Assembly (NCBI GenBank): GCA_963757125.1 | Contig: CAVWQP010000004.1 | Span: forward strand, 558,001 to 622,000 | Origin: CAVVSD01 sp963757125 | GTDB taxonomy: Bacteria > Actinomycetota > Thermoleophilia > Solirubrobacterales > Solirubrobacteraceae | Direction of reading: 5' to 3' | DNA: 64,000 nucleotides | Shown here: piece by piece, positions 43,225 to 51,438 of the stretch | How positions within the stretch are numbered: position 1 is the first letter of the stretch | Layout: each line of letters starts with the position of its first letter | Notes under the pieces: model-generated | What the model saw: only the letters and a program-made list of their open reading frames with translations | Told to the model about the DNA's origin: nothing | Databases searched by the model: none | Translations under genes and position numbers: made by a program

Positions 43225-44619
43225 CTACCCGCGGGCGTACGCGCGAATCGGCGAGCCGGTGCGGACCGTCCCGTCGGGCGCGGTCCAGCGCAGGCGCCAG
43301 CGCCTGCCGCTGCGGTACGACGCTCGCAGCGTGAACGATCCGCGGGCGTCGGTGGTGACGTTCTGCAGCGTCCGCCACGCGCCCGAGCCCTGCTGGATCT
43401 GCAGCTCGGCCGTCACCGGCGCGGTCGCCGGCCGCACCCGGCCCCAGATCGACACCTTGGATCCCTCGTGCCGCACCGCGAGCGGCAGCCGCCACCCGTC
43501 GAGCGACGGCTTCGCCTTCCCGTCGGCGAGCCGCAGCCCGGACTCGAACCCGCCGAACTGGTCCGGGCCCGTCGGCGGATCGTCGCGGAGCAGGTACTGC
43601 GAGAACGACGCGACGCGGTCGTTGGACCGCGCGATGCGCTCGGAGATCGCCTGGTACTCCGGCTGGCGCGCGAGCGGGACGCCCTGGATGTCGTCGGGGA
43701 AGGACTGGATGCCGAACTCGGTCAGCCAGATCGGCAGGCCGCGCGGGACGGCGCCGGCGTTCGCCGCGCGGTCGAGTGCCTTCGTGAGGCGGCCGAGCAC
43801 GCCGATCGTCACGTCGTTGGGGCCGCTCGGGACGAACCACGGGCCCTCGCGCGTCGTGTAGGCGTGGTGGGCCATGCCGGTCGTGTCGAGCTTGCCGCAG
43901 CCCTTGCCGCGCTTCTTGTAGTTCTCGTCCAGGCAGAGCATCCCGCGCAGGAAGGTGAGCGGCGCGACGACGCTGCCCGTCCCGCGCGGGGCGAGCTCGC
44001 CGAAGAGCGTCGGGTCGGCGCCGCGCCCGGCCGCGATGAGGCCGGCCCGGCCGGCGTCGTAGAGCTTGCGGTAGAGCTCCGGCGACGCGGGGCGCCCGCC
44101 GTTGGCGAACTGCGGGCGCAGGAAGCGCGGCAGGTTCGGCTCGTTCCAGATCGACCAGGTCGCGACCTTGCCGCCGTAGTGACGGCCCGCGGCGGTCATG
44201 AAGGCCTGGAAGCGGGCCGGGCTGGGGCGCGTGACGAAGTCGCGACCGGCGCGGGTCGCCCAGCGCGGGACGGGCCCGGAGACGGTCAGCAGGACCGGCC
44301 AGCCGCGCGCGTTCGCAGCGGCGATGAGCGGGTCGTACTTGCTCCAGTCGTAGTTCGCAGGGTCCGTCTCGTCGAGCTGCGGGCGCCCGCCGTTCGGGTC
44401 GGGCGCGACGTCCTTCCAGTACAGGACGATCCGCAGGCTGCGCACGCCCAGCGTGTCGAGCTCGGCGAGGGCGCTGTCGCGCGTCGCCGGGTCGAGGAGG
44501 TCGCGCGGCGCCTCGAACGTGACCGACATGTTCGGGTGCGCCGCCGCGGGCGCGGCGAGCACGGCCGCCGCGAGGACGGCGGCCAGGGCGATCGCGATGA
44601 GACGTCTGAGGGCCGGCAC
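43225..44619 (-). CDS. secreted glycoside-hydrolase-like protein ((beta/alpha)8 barrel)
   Basis: The 464-residue protein has a Sec signal (residues 1-26, ending PAAAHPN), a barrel with IWNEPN (acid/base Glu) and WLTEFGIQ (nucleophile Glu), typical of clan GH-A families, and a C-terminal beta-domain that begins about residue 380 (SKVSIWGRVRPATAP). Substrate is unknown; families like GH5 or GH39 act on plant or microbial polysaccharides. GTG 44619 gives a normal signal peptide; GTG 44625 would add two residues. sixA follows after 10 nt. Confidence 0.82.
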   Translation of the reverse strand: MPALRRLIAIALAAVLAAAVLAAPAAAHPNMSVTFEAPRDLLDPATRDSALAELDTLGVRSLRIVLYWKDVAPDPNGGRPQLDETDPANYDWSKYDPLIAAANARGWPVLLTVSGPVPRWATRAGRDFVTRPSPARFQAFMTAAGRHYGGKVATWSIWNEPNLPRFLRPQFANGGRPASPELYRKLYDAGRAGLIAAGRGADPTLFGELAPRGTGSVVAPLTFLRGMLCLDENYKKRGKGCGKLDTTGMAHHAYTTREGPWFVPSGPNDVTIGVLGRLTKALDRAANAGAVPRGLPIWLTEFGIQSFPDDIQGVPLARQPEYQAISERIARSNDRVASFSQYLLRDDPPTGPDQFGGFESGLRLADGKAKPSLDGWRLPLAVRHEGSKVSIWGRVRPATAPVTAELQIQQGSGAWRTLQNVTTDARGSFTLRASYRSGRRWRLRWTAPDGTVRTGSPIRAYARG

Positions 44620-44663
44620 GCCCACCCCAACACGCCCCCGCCCCGGAAGGAGCGGCACGGCGC

Positions 44664-45248
44664 TCAGCGGCGCCCGAGCAGCTTCCACGCGCCCGGCAGC
44701 ATGAGCCCGGCGAGGGTGGACTTCACGATGCCGCCGAGGATGAACGGGGTGAAGCCGAGCGAGATCGCCTCGCTCGGCGAGAGGTTCGCCGACACCGCCA
44801 GCCACGGGACGCCGATGCCGAAGATGATGAGCTGCCCGACGCAGAACGCAGGGAACGCGCGGGTGAACGTGCGGTCCTGGCGCATCTCGGCCATCCGCCC
44901 GACGGCGTAGCCGGCCAGGATGAAGCCGAAGAGGTAGCCGCCGGTGGCGCCGAACAGGACGTCGGGCCCGCTCGCTCCGTCGGAGTAGAACGGCAGCGCG
45001 AGCCCGAGCGCGACGTACAGCAGCTGCCCGAGGGCCCCGCGATGGGCGCCCAGCGCCGCGCCCGTGAGCAGCACCGCGAAGGTCTGGCCGGTCACCGGCA
45101 CCGGCGACCCCGGGACCGGGAAGGAGATCTGTGCGCAGGCGGCGGTCAGCAGTGCGGCGGCGAGCACGAGCGCACCGTCGCGCGCGACGGTGCGCGGCAG
45201 CGCATCGGCGAGGACGACGGGGCGGCGTACGGCGACGGTCATCGACAC
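44664..45248 (-). CDS. bioY: biotin transporter BioY
   Basis: BioY is the substrate-binding S component of an ECF-type biotin importer and can work with a shared energising module. The 194-residue protein has about six helices, the VPVPVTGQTFAVLLTGAALG signature (near residue 50), GATGGYLFGFILAGYAVG and the late FILGGIVKSTLAGL. GTG 45248 is favoured because GGAGGT lies 6 nt upstream on the minus strand; ATG 45242 is an alternative. The bioMN energising genes are not adjacent. The gene diverges from the phosphotransferase gene with 85 nt between starts. Confidence 0.9.
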   Translation of the reverse strand: MSMTVAVRRPVVLADALPRTVARDGALVLAAALLTAACAQISFPVPGSPVPVTGQTFAVLLTGAALGAHRGALGQLLYVALGLALPFYSDGASGPDVLFGATGGYLFGFILAGYAVGRMAEMRQDRTFTRAFPAFCVGQLIIFGIGVPWLAVSANLSPSEAISLGFTPFILGGIVKSTLAGLMLPGAWKLLGRR

Positions 45249-45319
45249 TGCGGGACCTCCGTGGGCGATCCGGGCGGCGGGCGTGGCGGGACCTTATGAC
45301 ACCGCCGGGGGGTGAGCGT

Positions 45320-45325
45320 TACCGT
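45320..45325 (+). promoter_or_regulatory. -10 element of the phosphotransferase gene
   Basis: TACCGT ends eight nt before ATG 45334. It shares an 85-nt intergenic region with bioY on the other strand. Confidence 0.45.
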
Positions 45326-45333
45326 GCACGCGC

Positions 45334-46401
45334 ATGGCCGGGGACGACGTCGTCGCCACGGAGGAGGAGGCCGAACGCAGCGAGCGCGCGCCGCTCCTCG
45401 TGCTCGAACCGCTGCGCGCTTTCCTCGACGAGCACGGGATCGGCAGCGGCGACATCGAGGCGACGCCGCTCGGCGACGGCCGCTCGAACGTCACCTACCT
45501 GCTCCGCCGGGACGGCGCCGAGGTCGTGCTGCGCCGCCCGCCTCGGCCCCCGTGGCCCCCGAGCGCGCACGACGTGCTGCGCGAGGCACGTCTCCTGCGT
45601 GCGCTCGCGCCCGCGGGCGTGCGCGTGCCCGAGGTGCTCGCGGTCAGCGAGGGCGAGGGCGTCATCGGCGCTCCCTTCTACGTCATGGAGCGCCTGGAGG
45701 GCCACGTCGTCACCGACGACCTGCCGACCGCGCTCGACACGCCCGAGGAGCGCGCGCGCATGACGGAGGGGCTCCTGCAGGGGCTCGTGGAGATCCATGC
45801 CGTCGACCCAGGGGCGCCGGGGCTGGACGGCTTCGGGCGGCCGACCGGCTACCTCGAGCGCCAGCTGCGGCGCTGGGCGGGGCTCTGGGAGCACAACAAG
45901 ACGCGCGAGCTCGAGGACTTCGACGCCGCGGGCGCCTGGCTCGCGGACCATCTGCCCGAGTCGCCGCCGTCGACCGTCGTGCACGGCGACTACCGGCTCG
46001 GCAACGTGATGTTCGCCGAGGAGACGCCGACCCACCTCGTGGGGGTCTTCGACTGGGAGATGGCGACGATCGGCGACCCGCTCTCCGACCTCGGCTACCT
46101 CCTCATGACGTGGAGCGAGCCCGACGACCCGGCGTGGAGGTTCGAGCTCGCGCCCGTGACGCGGCGGGAGGGGTTCCCGAGCCGGGCGCAGATCGTCGCC
46201 CGCTACGAGGAGCTCAGCGGCCGCGCGGTGCCCGACGTGCGGCCGTACGTCGTCCTCGCGCTCTGGAAGGCGACGGTGTTCATGGAGGGCAACTACCGCC
46301 GCGCGCTCGAGGGGCGCACCGACGACCCCTACCTCAAGGGGTTCGGCGACGGCGTCGTCGAGCTGGCGCGGCGCGCGCGGGAGCTCGCGGAGGCGGGCTA
46401 A
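45334..46401 (+). CDS. APH-family phosphotransferase (ACAD10/11-like)
   Basis: The 355-residue kinase-like protein has an N-lobe with LGDGRSNVTYLL, the catalytic loop VVHGDYRLGNVMF (Asp and Asn) and the metal-binding VFDWEMATIGDPLSDLGY. The ending matches proteins paired with acyl-CoA dehydrogenases (ACAD10/11), which phosphorylate 4-hydroxyacyl-CoA or similar acids. No acyl-CoA dehydrogenase is adjacent, so the substrate is unknown; aminoglycoside resistance is unlikely. A -10 element lies eight nt upstream. The 3' end overlaps the convergent small gene by 4 nt. Confidence 0.86.
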   Translation: MAGDDVVATEEEAERSERAPLLVLEPLRAFLDEHGIGSGDIEATPLGDGRSNVTYLLRRDGAEVVLRRPPRPPWPPSAHDVLREARLLRALAPAGVRVPEVLAVSEGEGVIGAPFYVMERLEGHVVTDDLPTALDTPEERARMTEGLLQGLVEIHAVDPGAPGLDGFGRPTGYLERQLRRWAGLWEHNKTRELEDFDAAGAWLADHLPESPPSTVVHGDYRLGNVMFAEETPTHLVGVFDWEMATIGDPLSDLGYLLMTWSEPDDPAWRFELAPVTRREGFPSRAQIVARYEELSGRAVPDVRPYVVLALWKATVFMEGNYRRALEGRTDDPYLKGFGDGVVELARRARELAEAG

Positions 46402-46574
46402 TGGCCTGAGCCGGGGCCGGGCTTCTTGCCGCGGCTGCTCATCAGCTTGCGACCGGCGTCCTCGATCTGCTTGCGGGTCTTGGGGTCCTTGGCGGCGGTG
46501 ACGGCCTTGTCGGCCAGCTCGCGCGCCTGCTCCGACTTGGCGAAGTCTGTGATCTTGCTGAACAGGGAGGGCAT
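46398..46574 (-). CDS. small helical protein (58 residues), MT0933/Rv0909-like antitoxin type
   Basis: The protein MPSLFSKITDFAKSEQAREL (first 20 residues) continues as a single amphipathic helix ending KKPGPGSGH. Size and composition recall the Rv0909/MT0933 antitoxin-like family, but no toxin gene is adjacent, so antitoxin function is not supported. ATG 46574 has TACCTT ten nt upstream on the minus strand. A longer reading would begin at TTG 46604 next to the ctaG stop, and is less likely. Confidence 0.6.
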   Translation of the reverse strand: MPSLFSKITDFAKSEQARELADKAVTAAKDPKTRKQIEDAGRKLMSSRGKKPGPGSGH

Positions 46575-46600
46575 GGTCGGACCCAAGGTAGCCGCGCTCC

Positions 46601-47455
46601 TCAACGCCGACTCAAGGTGTCACCGGCCTCGAGCCGGCGACGCAGCTCGTCGCCCCTGCCGGCCGACACCGCCCGCGCGGCGCGGCGCTCATCGAGGGGG
46701 ACGCCGCGCGCCTGCGCGAGCTCCATGAGCTGCTGGCGCTCCTCCCCCTGGTTCGCCGCCCGCAGGAACAGCCAGCAGCCGAGCCCAAGCGTGAGGATCG
46801 ACCCCTCCACCATCATGATCGAGCCCGCGATGACCTGGTCGTTCACGCCGCCGACGTAGACGTCGTAGATCGGCTTGTCCGACCACACGAAGATGTTGGC
46901 CAGGATCGTGCCGTAGAGACGGACGGCAAGGATGTAGCCGAGCCGCGCGAGGTTGCCGAACCAGGCGGGCTTGGGCAGCGGGCCGAGCAGCGCCATCCAC
47001 ATGTTCACGCCGCACGCGATGAACATGATGTGCTGCAGCGCGTGGACGCCGTCGTGGTTCACGGCGGCCTCGTGGGGCCCGGGCAGGTGCCAGATCGCGA
47101 GATCGACGGCCCAGATGAGCAGCGCCGCGACGGGATGGGCCAGATGGCGCAGGGGGCCGAGGATCGGGTTGCGCAGCAGCGGCGCCATGAGCGGGCCGGT
47201 CAGCCCGAGCACGAGCAGCAGCGACCCGATGTCCGCGATGAGCAGGTGCTCGGCCATGTGCGCGGAGAACCGCTTCTCGGCCAGCGTCGCCAGCGGCGAG
47301 ACGAGGACGGCCACGATGAGCGCCAGGCCGGCGTACCAGCAGGCCACCCGCCAGCCCTCGACCGGGCGGCCCTGCTCGCGCAGGGTCCGCGCCCGCATCC
47401 AGTACATGACGCCGAACACGACCGCAGGGGACAGCTGCAGGAGCAGAGGACCCAT
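46601..47455 (-). CDS. ctaG: cytochrome c oxidase assembly protein, caa3/CtaG type
   Basis: CtaG-type proteins support copper insertion in cytochrome oxidase. The 284-residue protein has seven membrane helices, HMAEHLLIADIG near residue 68, HALQHIMFIACG near residue 140 and a C-terminal soluble tail. These His-rich helices match the caa3_CtaG family. ATG 47455 is preceded by TAGCCT eight nt upstream on the minus strand. It starts back to back with the phosphatase gene. No oxidase subunit genes are in the window. Confidence 0.87.
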   Translation of the reverse strand: MGPLLLQLSPAVVFGVMYWMRARTLREQGRPVEGWRVACWYAGLALIVAVLVSPLATLAEKRFSAHMAEHLLIADIGSLLLVLGLTGPLMAPLLRNPILGPLRHLAHPVAALLIWAVDLAIWHLPGPHEAAVNHDGVHALQHIMFIACGVNMWMALLGPLPKPAWFGNLARLGYILAVRLYGTILANIFVWSDKPIYDVYVGGVNDQVIAGSIMMVEGSILTLGLGCWLFLRAANQGEERQQLMELAQARGVPLDERRAARAVSAGRGDELRRRLEAGDTLSRR

Positions 47456-47503
47456 CGCGCCGCAGGCTAACCCTCCGTCAACCTGGCGGTCCGGATCCGG
47501 GGC

Positions 47504-47509
47504 TAGTGT
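47504..47509 (+). promoter_or_regulatory. -10 element of the CpsB/YwqE gene
   Basis: TAGTGT ends seven nt before GTG 47517, which favours this GTG over the in-frame GTG at 47526. A GAAGGGG stretch at 47511-47517 would favour the second. The first is used. Confidence 0.45.
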
Positions 47510-47516
47510 CGAAGGG

Positions 47517-48272
47517 GTGGGATTCGTGGACCTGCATTGCCATCTGCTGCCGGGCGTCGACGACGGGCCGGACTCGCTGGACGAGACGATCGCCTACGCG
47601 GCCGCAGCCTCCGCCGCGGGGACGACGACGATCGTCGCCACGCCGCACGTCGAGCTCGTCGACGTCGCCGAGCTCGGAGACCGCGTGCAGGAGGTCCGCG
47701 ACGCTCTGCGCGCCGCGGGCGTCCCGTTGCACGTCGAGGTCGGCGGCGAGCTCAAGCCGCAGTCCATCGCCGACCTCGACGGCGATGATCTCGAGGTCAT
47801 CGCCCACGGCCCGCCCGGCGCGCGCTGGCTGCTCTACGAGGTGCCCTTCGAGGGCGTCGACGGCGGAGGGGGCCCCGGCTTCCTCGCCGGCGCGCAGGAG
47901 CTGCGCGACCGCGGCTACGGCCTGCTGCTCGCGCACCCCGAGCGCAGCAGGGACATCCTTCCGGCCGGCATCGAGCAGCTCGGCCCGGAGCTCCTCGCGG
48001 GCGCGGTGATCGCGGCCAACGTCGGCCCGCTGAACGATCGCGAGACGCCCGAGCGTCACGCCGCCTCGCTGGAGATCCTGGGTCGCGGCATGGTCGGCGT
48101 CATCGCGACCGACGCCCACGCGCCACGCCGGCCGTGGACGCTCGCCGAGGGCCGCGCGGCGGTCCTGCAGGCGACGGGCGACGCCGTGCTGGCCGACGGA
48201 CTGACCGCCGCCAACCCCGCCTCGCTGCTGCGCGACGGCATCGCAGTCAGGACGCGCGCCCGCGCCGCGTGA
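47517..48272 (+). CDS. CpsB/YwqE-type tyrosine-protein phosphatase (PHP domain)
   Basis: The 251-residue PHP-fold protein has the metal-binding DLHCHLLPGVDDGP, TPHVELV, LLLAHPERS and ATDAHAPRRP motifs in the usual order. CpsB/YwqE proteins dephosphorylate bacterial tyrosine kinases that control capsule or exopolysaccharide polymerisation. No capsule genes or tyrosine kinase are adjacent in this window, so the partner is elsewhere, or the enzyme acts on a different substrate. Start choice between GTG 47517 and 47526 changes only three residues. Confidence 0.88.
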   Translation: MGFVDLHCHLLPGVDDGPDSLDETIAYAAAASAAGTTTIVATPHVELVDVAELGDRVQEVRDALRAAGVPLHVEVGGELKPQSIADLDGDDLEVIAHGPPGARWLLYEVPFEGVDGGGGPGFLAGAQELRDRGYGLLLAHPERSRDILPAGIEQLGPELLAGAVIAANVGPLNDRETPERHAASLEILGRGMVGVIATDAHAPRRPWTLAEGRAAVLQATGDAVLADGLTAANPASLLRDGIAVRTRARAA

Positions 48273-48308
48273 GTGATCCGGCGGGGGGCGACGTGCGATC
48301 CCGCCTAC

Positions 48309-49073
48309 ATGAACCCATTCACCATCGAGGATCTCGATCCCTCCGGCGATCTGCGTCAGTCCGCTGACGACGCGGGCGCGTGGGATCCCCAGGGGACGCG
48401 CCGCAACCTGCTCCGCAAGGCGGGCATCGGTGGCGCCGCGGTCTTCGGCGTCAATGCACTCCTGTCGCCGCTGGACGCCCTCGCGTCGGCGACGTCGGGT
48501 CAGAAGGGCGCGTACTCCACGCAGGGGTCCCGTTCGATCCGCCGTGGCGCACCGAACGCCAACGACGTCAAGATCGGCAACTACGCGCTGACGCTCGAGT
48601 ACCTGGAGGCCGCGTTCTACGCCGCCGCCGCAGCGAAGAACTTCCCCGACGCGGACATCGCCGCGGCCGCCAAGACGCTGGCCGCACATGAGGCCGCCCA
48701 CGTCGCGGCGCTGAAGAAGGTCCTCGGCCGCGCGGCCGTCAAGGCGCCGACCGTCAACGGCGACACGGTGGGCAAGCTGCTCGCCGACCAGGTCACGTTC
48801 ATCAAGACGGCCGCGGCGATCGAGCCCGTCGGCACCGCCGCGTACGCGGGTGCCGGGCCGTACATCAACAACCTGGGCATCGTGAAGGCCGCCCTCTCGA
48901 TCCACTCGGTCGAGGCCAACCACGCCGCCTACACCGCGGCGATCGTGAAGTTCAAGGGCTACGACACGAGCTCGGACCCGATCCCGAACGCCTTCAACCC
49001 GGCGTTCTCGTTCAACAAGACGATCCGGACCGTCACGGGCCTGGACCTCGTCACGGGCGATCTGCAGCCGTAG
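48309..49073 (+). CDS. Tat-exported ferritin-like domain protein
   Basis: The 254-residue protein has an acidic lead, a Tat-like signal around residues 30-60 (TRRNLLRKAGIGGAAVFG), and a four-helix ferritin-like domain with Glu and His ligand candidates in LTLEYLEAAFYA, AAHEAAHVAALKK and SIHSVEANHAAY. Such secreted ferritin-like (DUF4439/PF13668-type) proteins are frequent in actinobacteria and have no assigned enzyme activity; metal storage or peroxide defence is possible. It begins at ATG 48309, 36 nt after the phosphatase stop. A strong hairpin follows. Confidence 0.85.
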   Translation: MNPFTIEDLDPSGDLRQSADDAGAWDPQGTRRNLLRKAGIGGAAVFGVNALLSPLDALASATSGQKGAYSTQGSRSIRRGAPNANDVKIGNYALTLEYLEAAFYAAAAAKNFPDADIAAAAKTLAAHEAAHVAALKKVLGRAAVKAPTVNGDTVGKLLADQVTFIKTAAAIEPVGTAAYAGAGPYINNLGIVKAALSIHSVEANHAAYTAAIVKFKGYDTSSDPIPNAFNPAFSFNKTIRTVTGLDLVTGDLQP

Positions 49074-49097
49074 GCGATCAGCCGCAGCACGGGTCTC

Positions 49098-49123
49098 GTC
49101 GAGCCGCCTCCGGGCGGCTCGAC
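49098..49123. terminator. perfect 11-bp hairpin between ferritin-like and cupredoxin genes
   Basis: GTCGAGCCGCC (49098-49108) pairs perfectly with GGCGGCTCGAC (49113-49123) around the loop TCCG. On the plus strand CCGTTTC follows. It lies in the 55-nt gap between two convergent genes and can terminate both. Confidence 0.65.
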
Positions 49124-49128
49124 CCGTT

Positions 49129-49455
49129 TCAGCGGACGATGACCTTGCCGTCCATGCCCGGGTGCAGGGTGCAGTGGTAGTTGAAGGTGCCGGCCTTCGT
49201 GAAGCGCAGGGTGTAGGTCCCGGTCTTCTTCGTCCCGCTGTGCATGCGCGCGAACGTGACGTTGTGGGGCGTGACGACGTCCTTCCAGATCCACGTCACC
49301 GACGAGCCCTTGGCGATCCGGACGGTCGGGTGGTGGAAGGCGATGTTCTTCAGGGTGACGGTCGTCGTCGCGCCGGCGTGTGCGGACGGCAGCGACGCGG
49401 CGCTCCCGCAGGCGACGAGCGCCCCGAGCACGGCGAGCTTCGCGGAGGGCTTCAT
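49129..49455 (-). CDS. secreted plastocyanin-like cupredoxin
   Basis: The 108-residue protein has a Sec signal (residues 1-27, ending AHA) and a cupredoxin fold of about 80 residues. Type 1 copper ligands are visible as His in VTPHNVTF and Cys, His and Met in YHCTLHPGMDG. It could carry electrons in the cell wall or bind copper near the membrane. It sits beside the ferritin-like protein (convergent) and within 3 kb of CtaG, but each is transcribed separately. Start ATG 49455. Confidence 0.86.
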   Translation of the reverse strand: MKPSAKLAVLGALVACGSAASLPSAHAGATTTVTLKNIAFHHPTVRIAKGSSVTWIWKDVVTPHNVTFARMHSGTKKTGTYTLRFTKAGTFNYHCTLHPGMDGKVIVR

Positions 49456-49490
49456 GGGCGGGGTGCGGTCTGCGCGCCCCGGCGGATCAT

Positions 49491-50970
49491 CTACCTGCGG
49501 CCGCGCCCGTAGAGGAGCCGCAGCGCCCCGAGCAGGGCCCGCGTGCGGCCTCTGCGGTACGGGTGCATGTGGATGTCGCGGCGCAGGTGCCAGCGCGACA
49601 CGACGATCGCCTGCTCCGCGCAGAACTTCCGGATGCCGCCCTCGCCGTGACGGGCGCCGAGCCCGGAGCTCTTCCACCCGCCCATCGGCAGCTCGAGCGC
49701 CTGGTAGTTGATGAGCGCGTCGTTGACCGTGACCGCGCCGGCGCGCAGCCGGCGCGCGATCGCCTCGCCGCGGGCCCGGTCGCGGGTGAACACGGACGCC
49801 GCCAGGCCGTACTCGGAGTCGTTGGCCAGGCGGATCGCCTCCTCCGCGTCACGCACGCGCATCACCGGCAGCGTCGGGCCGAACGTCTCCTCGCGCATCG
49901 CCAGCATCGAGTGGTCGACGTCGGTGAGGACGGTCGGCGGGAAGAACGCCCCGTCGCGCTCGCCGCCGGCGACGACGGTCGCGCCCCGGGTCACGGCGTC
50001 GCGGACGTGCTCGGCCACGACGTCGGTCTGCGCGGGCGTCGTCATCGCGCCGACGTCGACGGTGCCCGGCCCGCCGCGCGGGTCGCCCTGGCGCAGCGAG
50101 CGGACGCGCTCGGCGAGCAGACGGACGAACGGGTCGTGCACCGCGTCCTCGACGTACACGCGCTCGACGGAGATGCAGGTCTGCCCCGCGTTCTGCATGG
50201 CGTAGTAGACGGCGGCGTTGGCGGCCCGCGCGAGATCGGCGTCGGCCAGGACGATCATCGGGTCCTTGCCGCCGAGCTCCAGCGACACTGGGATGAGCCG
50301 CTGGGCGGCGCGCACCGCGACCGGCGCGACCGGTCGCCGTCGAGCCGGTGAACTGCACCATGTCGACGAGGTCCACGAGCGCCTCGGCCGTCGGCCCGGC
50401 GCCGGTCGCGACCGCGAACACCCCGTCGGGCACGCCGCTCGCCGCCAGCCCCTCGGCCAGCAGCAGCGAGGTCATCGGCGTGTGCTCGCTCGGCTTCAGG
50501 ATCACGGCGTTGCCCGCCGCGAGGGCCGGGATCGCGTCCCCGAAGGAGTTCGTCAGCGGGTAGTTCCACGGGCCGATGACGCCGACGACCCCCAGCGGCT
50601 CGTAGCGCACGAGCAGCTTCTTGCCGAGGACCGCGGGCGCGCTCGAGCGCACGCGGCGGTCGCCGACCCAGCGCGGCGCGCGCTTCGCCCAGAACCCGAA
50701 GGCCGCCGCGCCGTACATGACCTCGGCGAGCATCGCGTCCTCGTACGCCTTGCCCGTCTCGCCCACGATGGTCCGGGCGATCCGGTCGGCGTTGTCGACG
50801 GTCCAGCGCTGCATGCGGCGCAGCGCCTTGCCGCGACCCTCGAACCCGAGCGCCTGCCAGCCCGGCTGCGCCTCGCGCGCACGCGCGACGAGCGCAGCGA
50901 CCTCGGGCGCGGCGAGCTCGTCGACCTCCGCGATCTGCGCCCCCGACACGGGGTCGCGGACGGCGATCAC
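49491..50970 (-). CDS. aldehyde dehydrogenase, frameshifted as written
   Basis: The N-terminal part (GTG 50970, about 215 residues) reads through PWNYPL, LKPSEHTP and FTGSTATGRA; near 50327-50329 one extra G breaks the frame, and the rest continues VAVRAAQRLIPVSLELGGKD (catalytic Glu in LELGG), NAGQTCISVERV (nucleophile Cys), EETFGPTLPV and GWKSSGLGARHG to a stop at 49491. The rejoined protein of about 493 residues is a normal ALDH with all catalytic residues. The single break inside an invariant stretch points to a sequence error. It follows cyclophilin by 7 nt. Substrate unknown. Confidence 0.85.
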
Positions 50971-50977
50971 GACGGTG

Positions 50978-51436
50978 CTACGGCGTGAACGTCAACGACT
51001 CGATGCTGACGTCGTTGACCGGCTTGTCGCGCCCGTCGGTCTCGGTGCCCTCGATGCGGTCGATGACGTCCATGCCCTCGGTCACCTCGCCGAAGACCGT
51101 GTGCTTGCCGTCGAGCCACGGGGCGGCGTCGATCGTGACGATGAAGAACTGCGACCCGTTCGTGTTCGGCCCCGCGTTGGCCATCGCGAGCTTGCCGCGC
51201 TCGACCTTGTGGTCGTTGATCTCGTCCTCGAACGAGTAGCCGGGGCCGCCGGTGCCGGTGCCCGTCGGGCAGCCGCCCTGGATCATGAAGTCCTTGATCA
51301 CGCGGTGGAAGATCAGCCCGTCGTAGAAGCCCTTGTCGGCGAGGTCCTTGAAGTTGCTCACGGTCTTCGGAGCGTCCTCGTCGAAGAGCTCGAGGGTGAC
51401 GGGTCCCTCGCTGGTGTTCATGGTCACTGCGGACAT
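50978..51436 (-). CDS. cyclophilin-type peptidyl-prolyl cis-trans isomerase
   Basis: The 152-residue protein is a compact bacterial cyclophilin: VSNFKDLADKGFYDGLIFHR near residue 28 (catalytic Arg in FHRV), MIQGGCPTGTGTGGPGY, GSQFFI and WLDGKHTVFGEV. No signal peptide is present, so it is cytosolic. ATG 51436 lies two nt after the zinc-ribbon gene's stop; an ALDH follows after 7 nt. This three-gene order is probably one transcription unit. Confidence 0.93.
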   Translation of the reverse strand: MSAVTMNTSEGPVTLELFDEDAPKTVSNFKDLADKGFYDGLIFHRVIKDFMIQGGCPTGTGTGGPGYSFEDEINDHKVERGKLAMANAGPNTNGSQFFIVTIDAAPWLDGKHTVFGEVTEGMDVIDRIEGTETDGRDKPVNDVSIESLTFTP

Positions 51437-51438
51437 GG

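Noticed and set aside
46398..46574. Toxin-antitoxin pair
   Set aside because: The small helical protein resembles an antitoxin family but no toxin gene is adjacent.
46575..46604. TTG 46604 as start of the small gene after ctaG
   Set aside because: The TACCTT hexamer and ATG at 46574 explain the start better.
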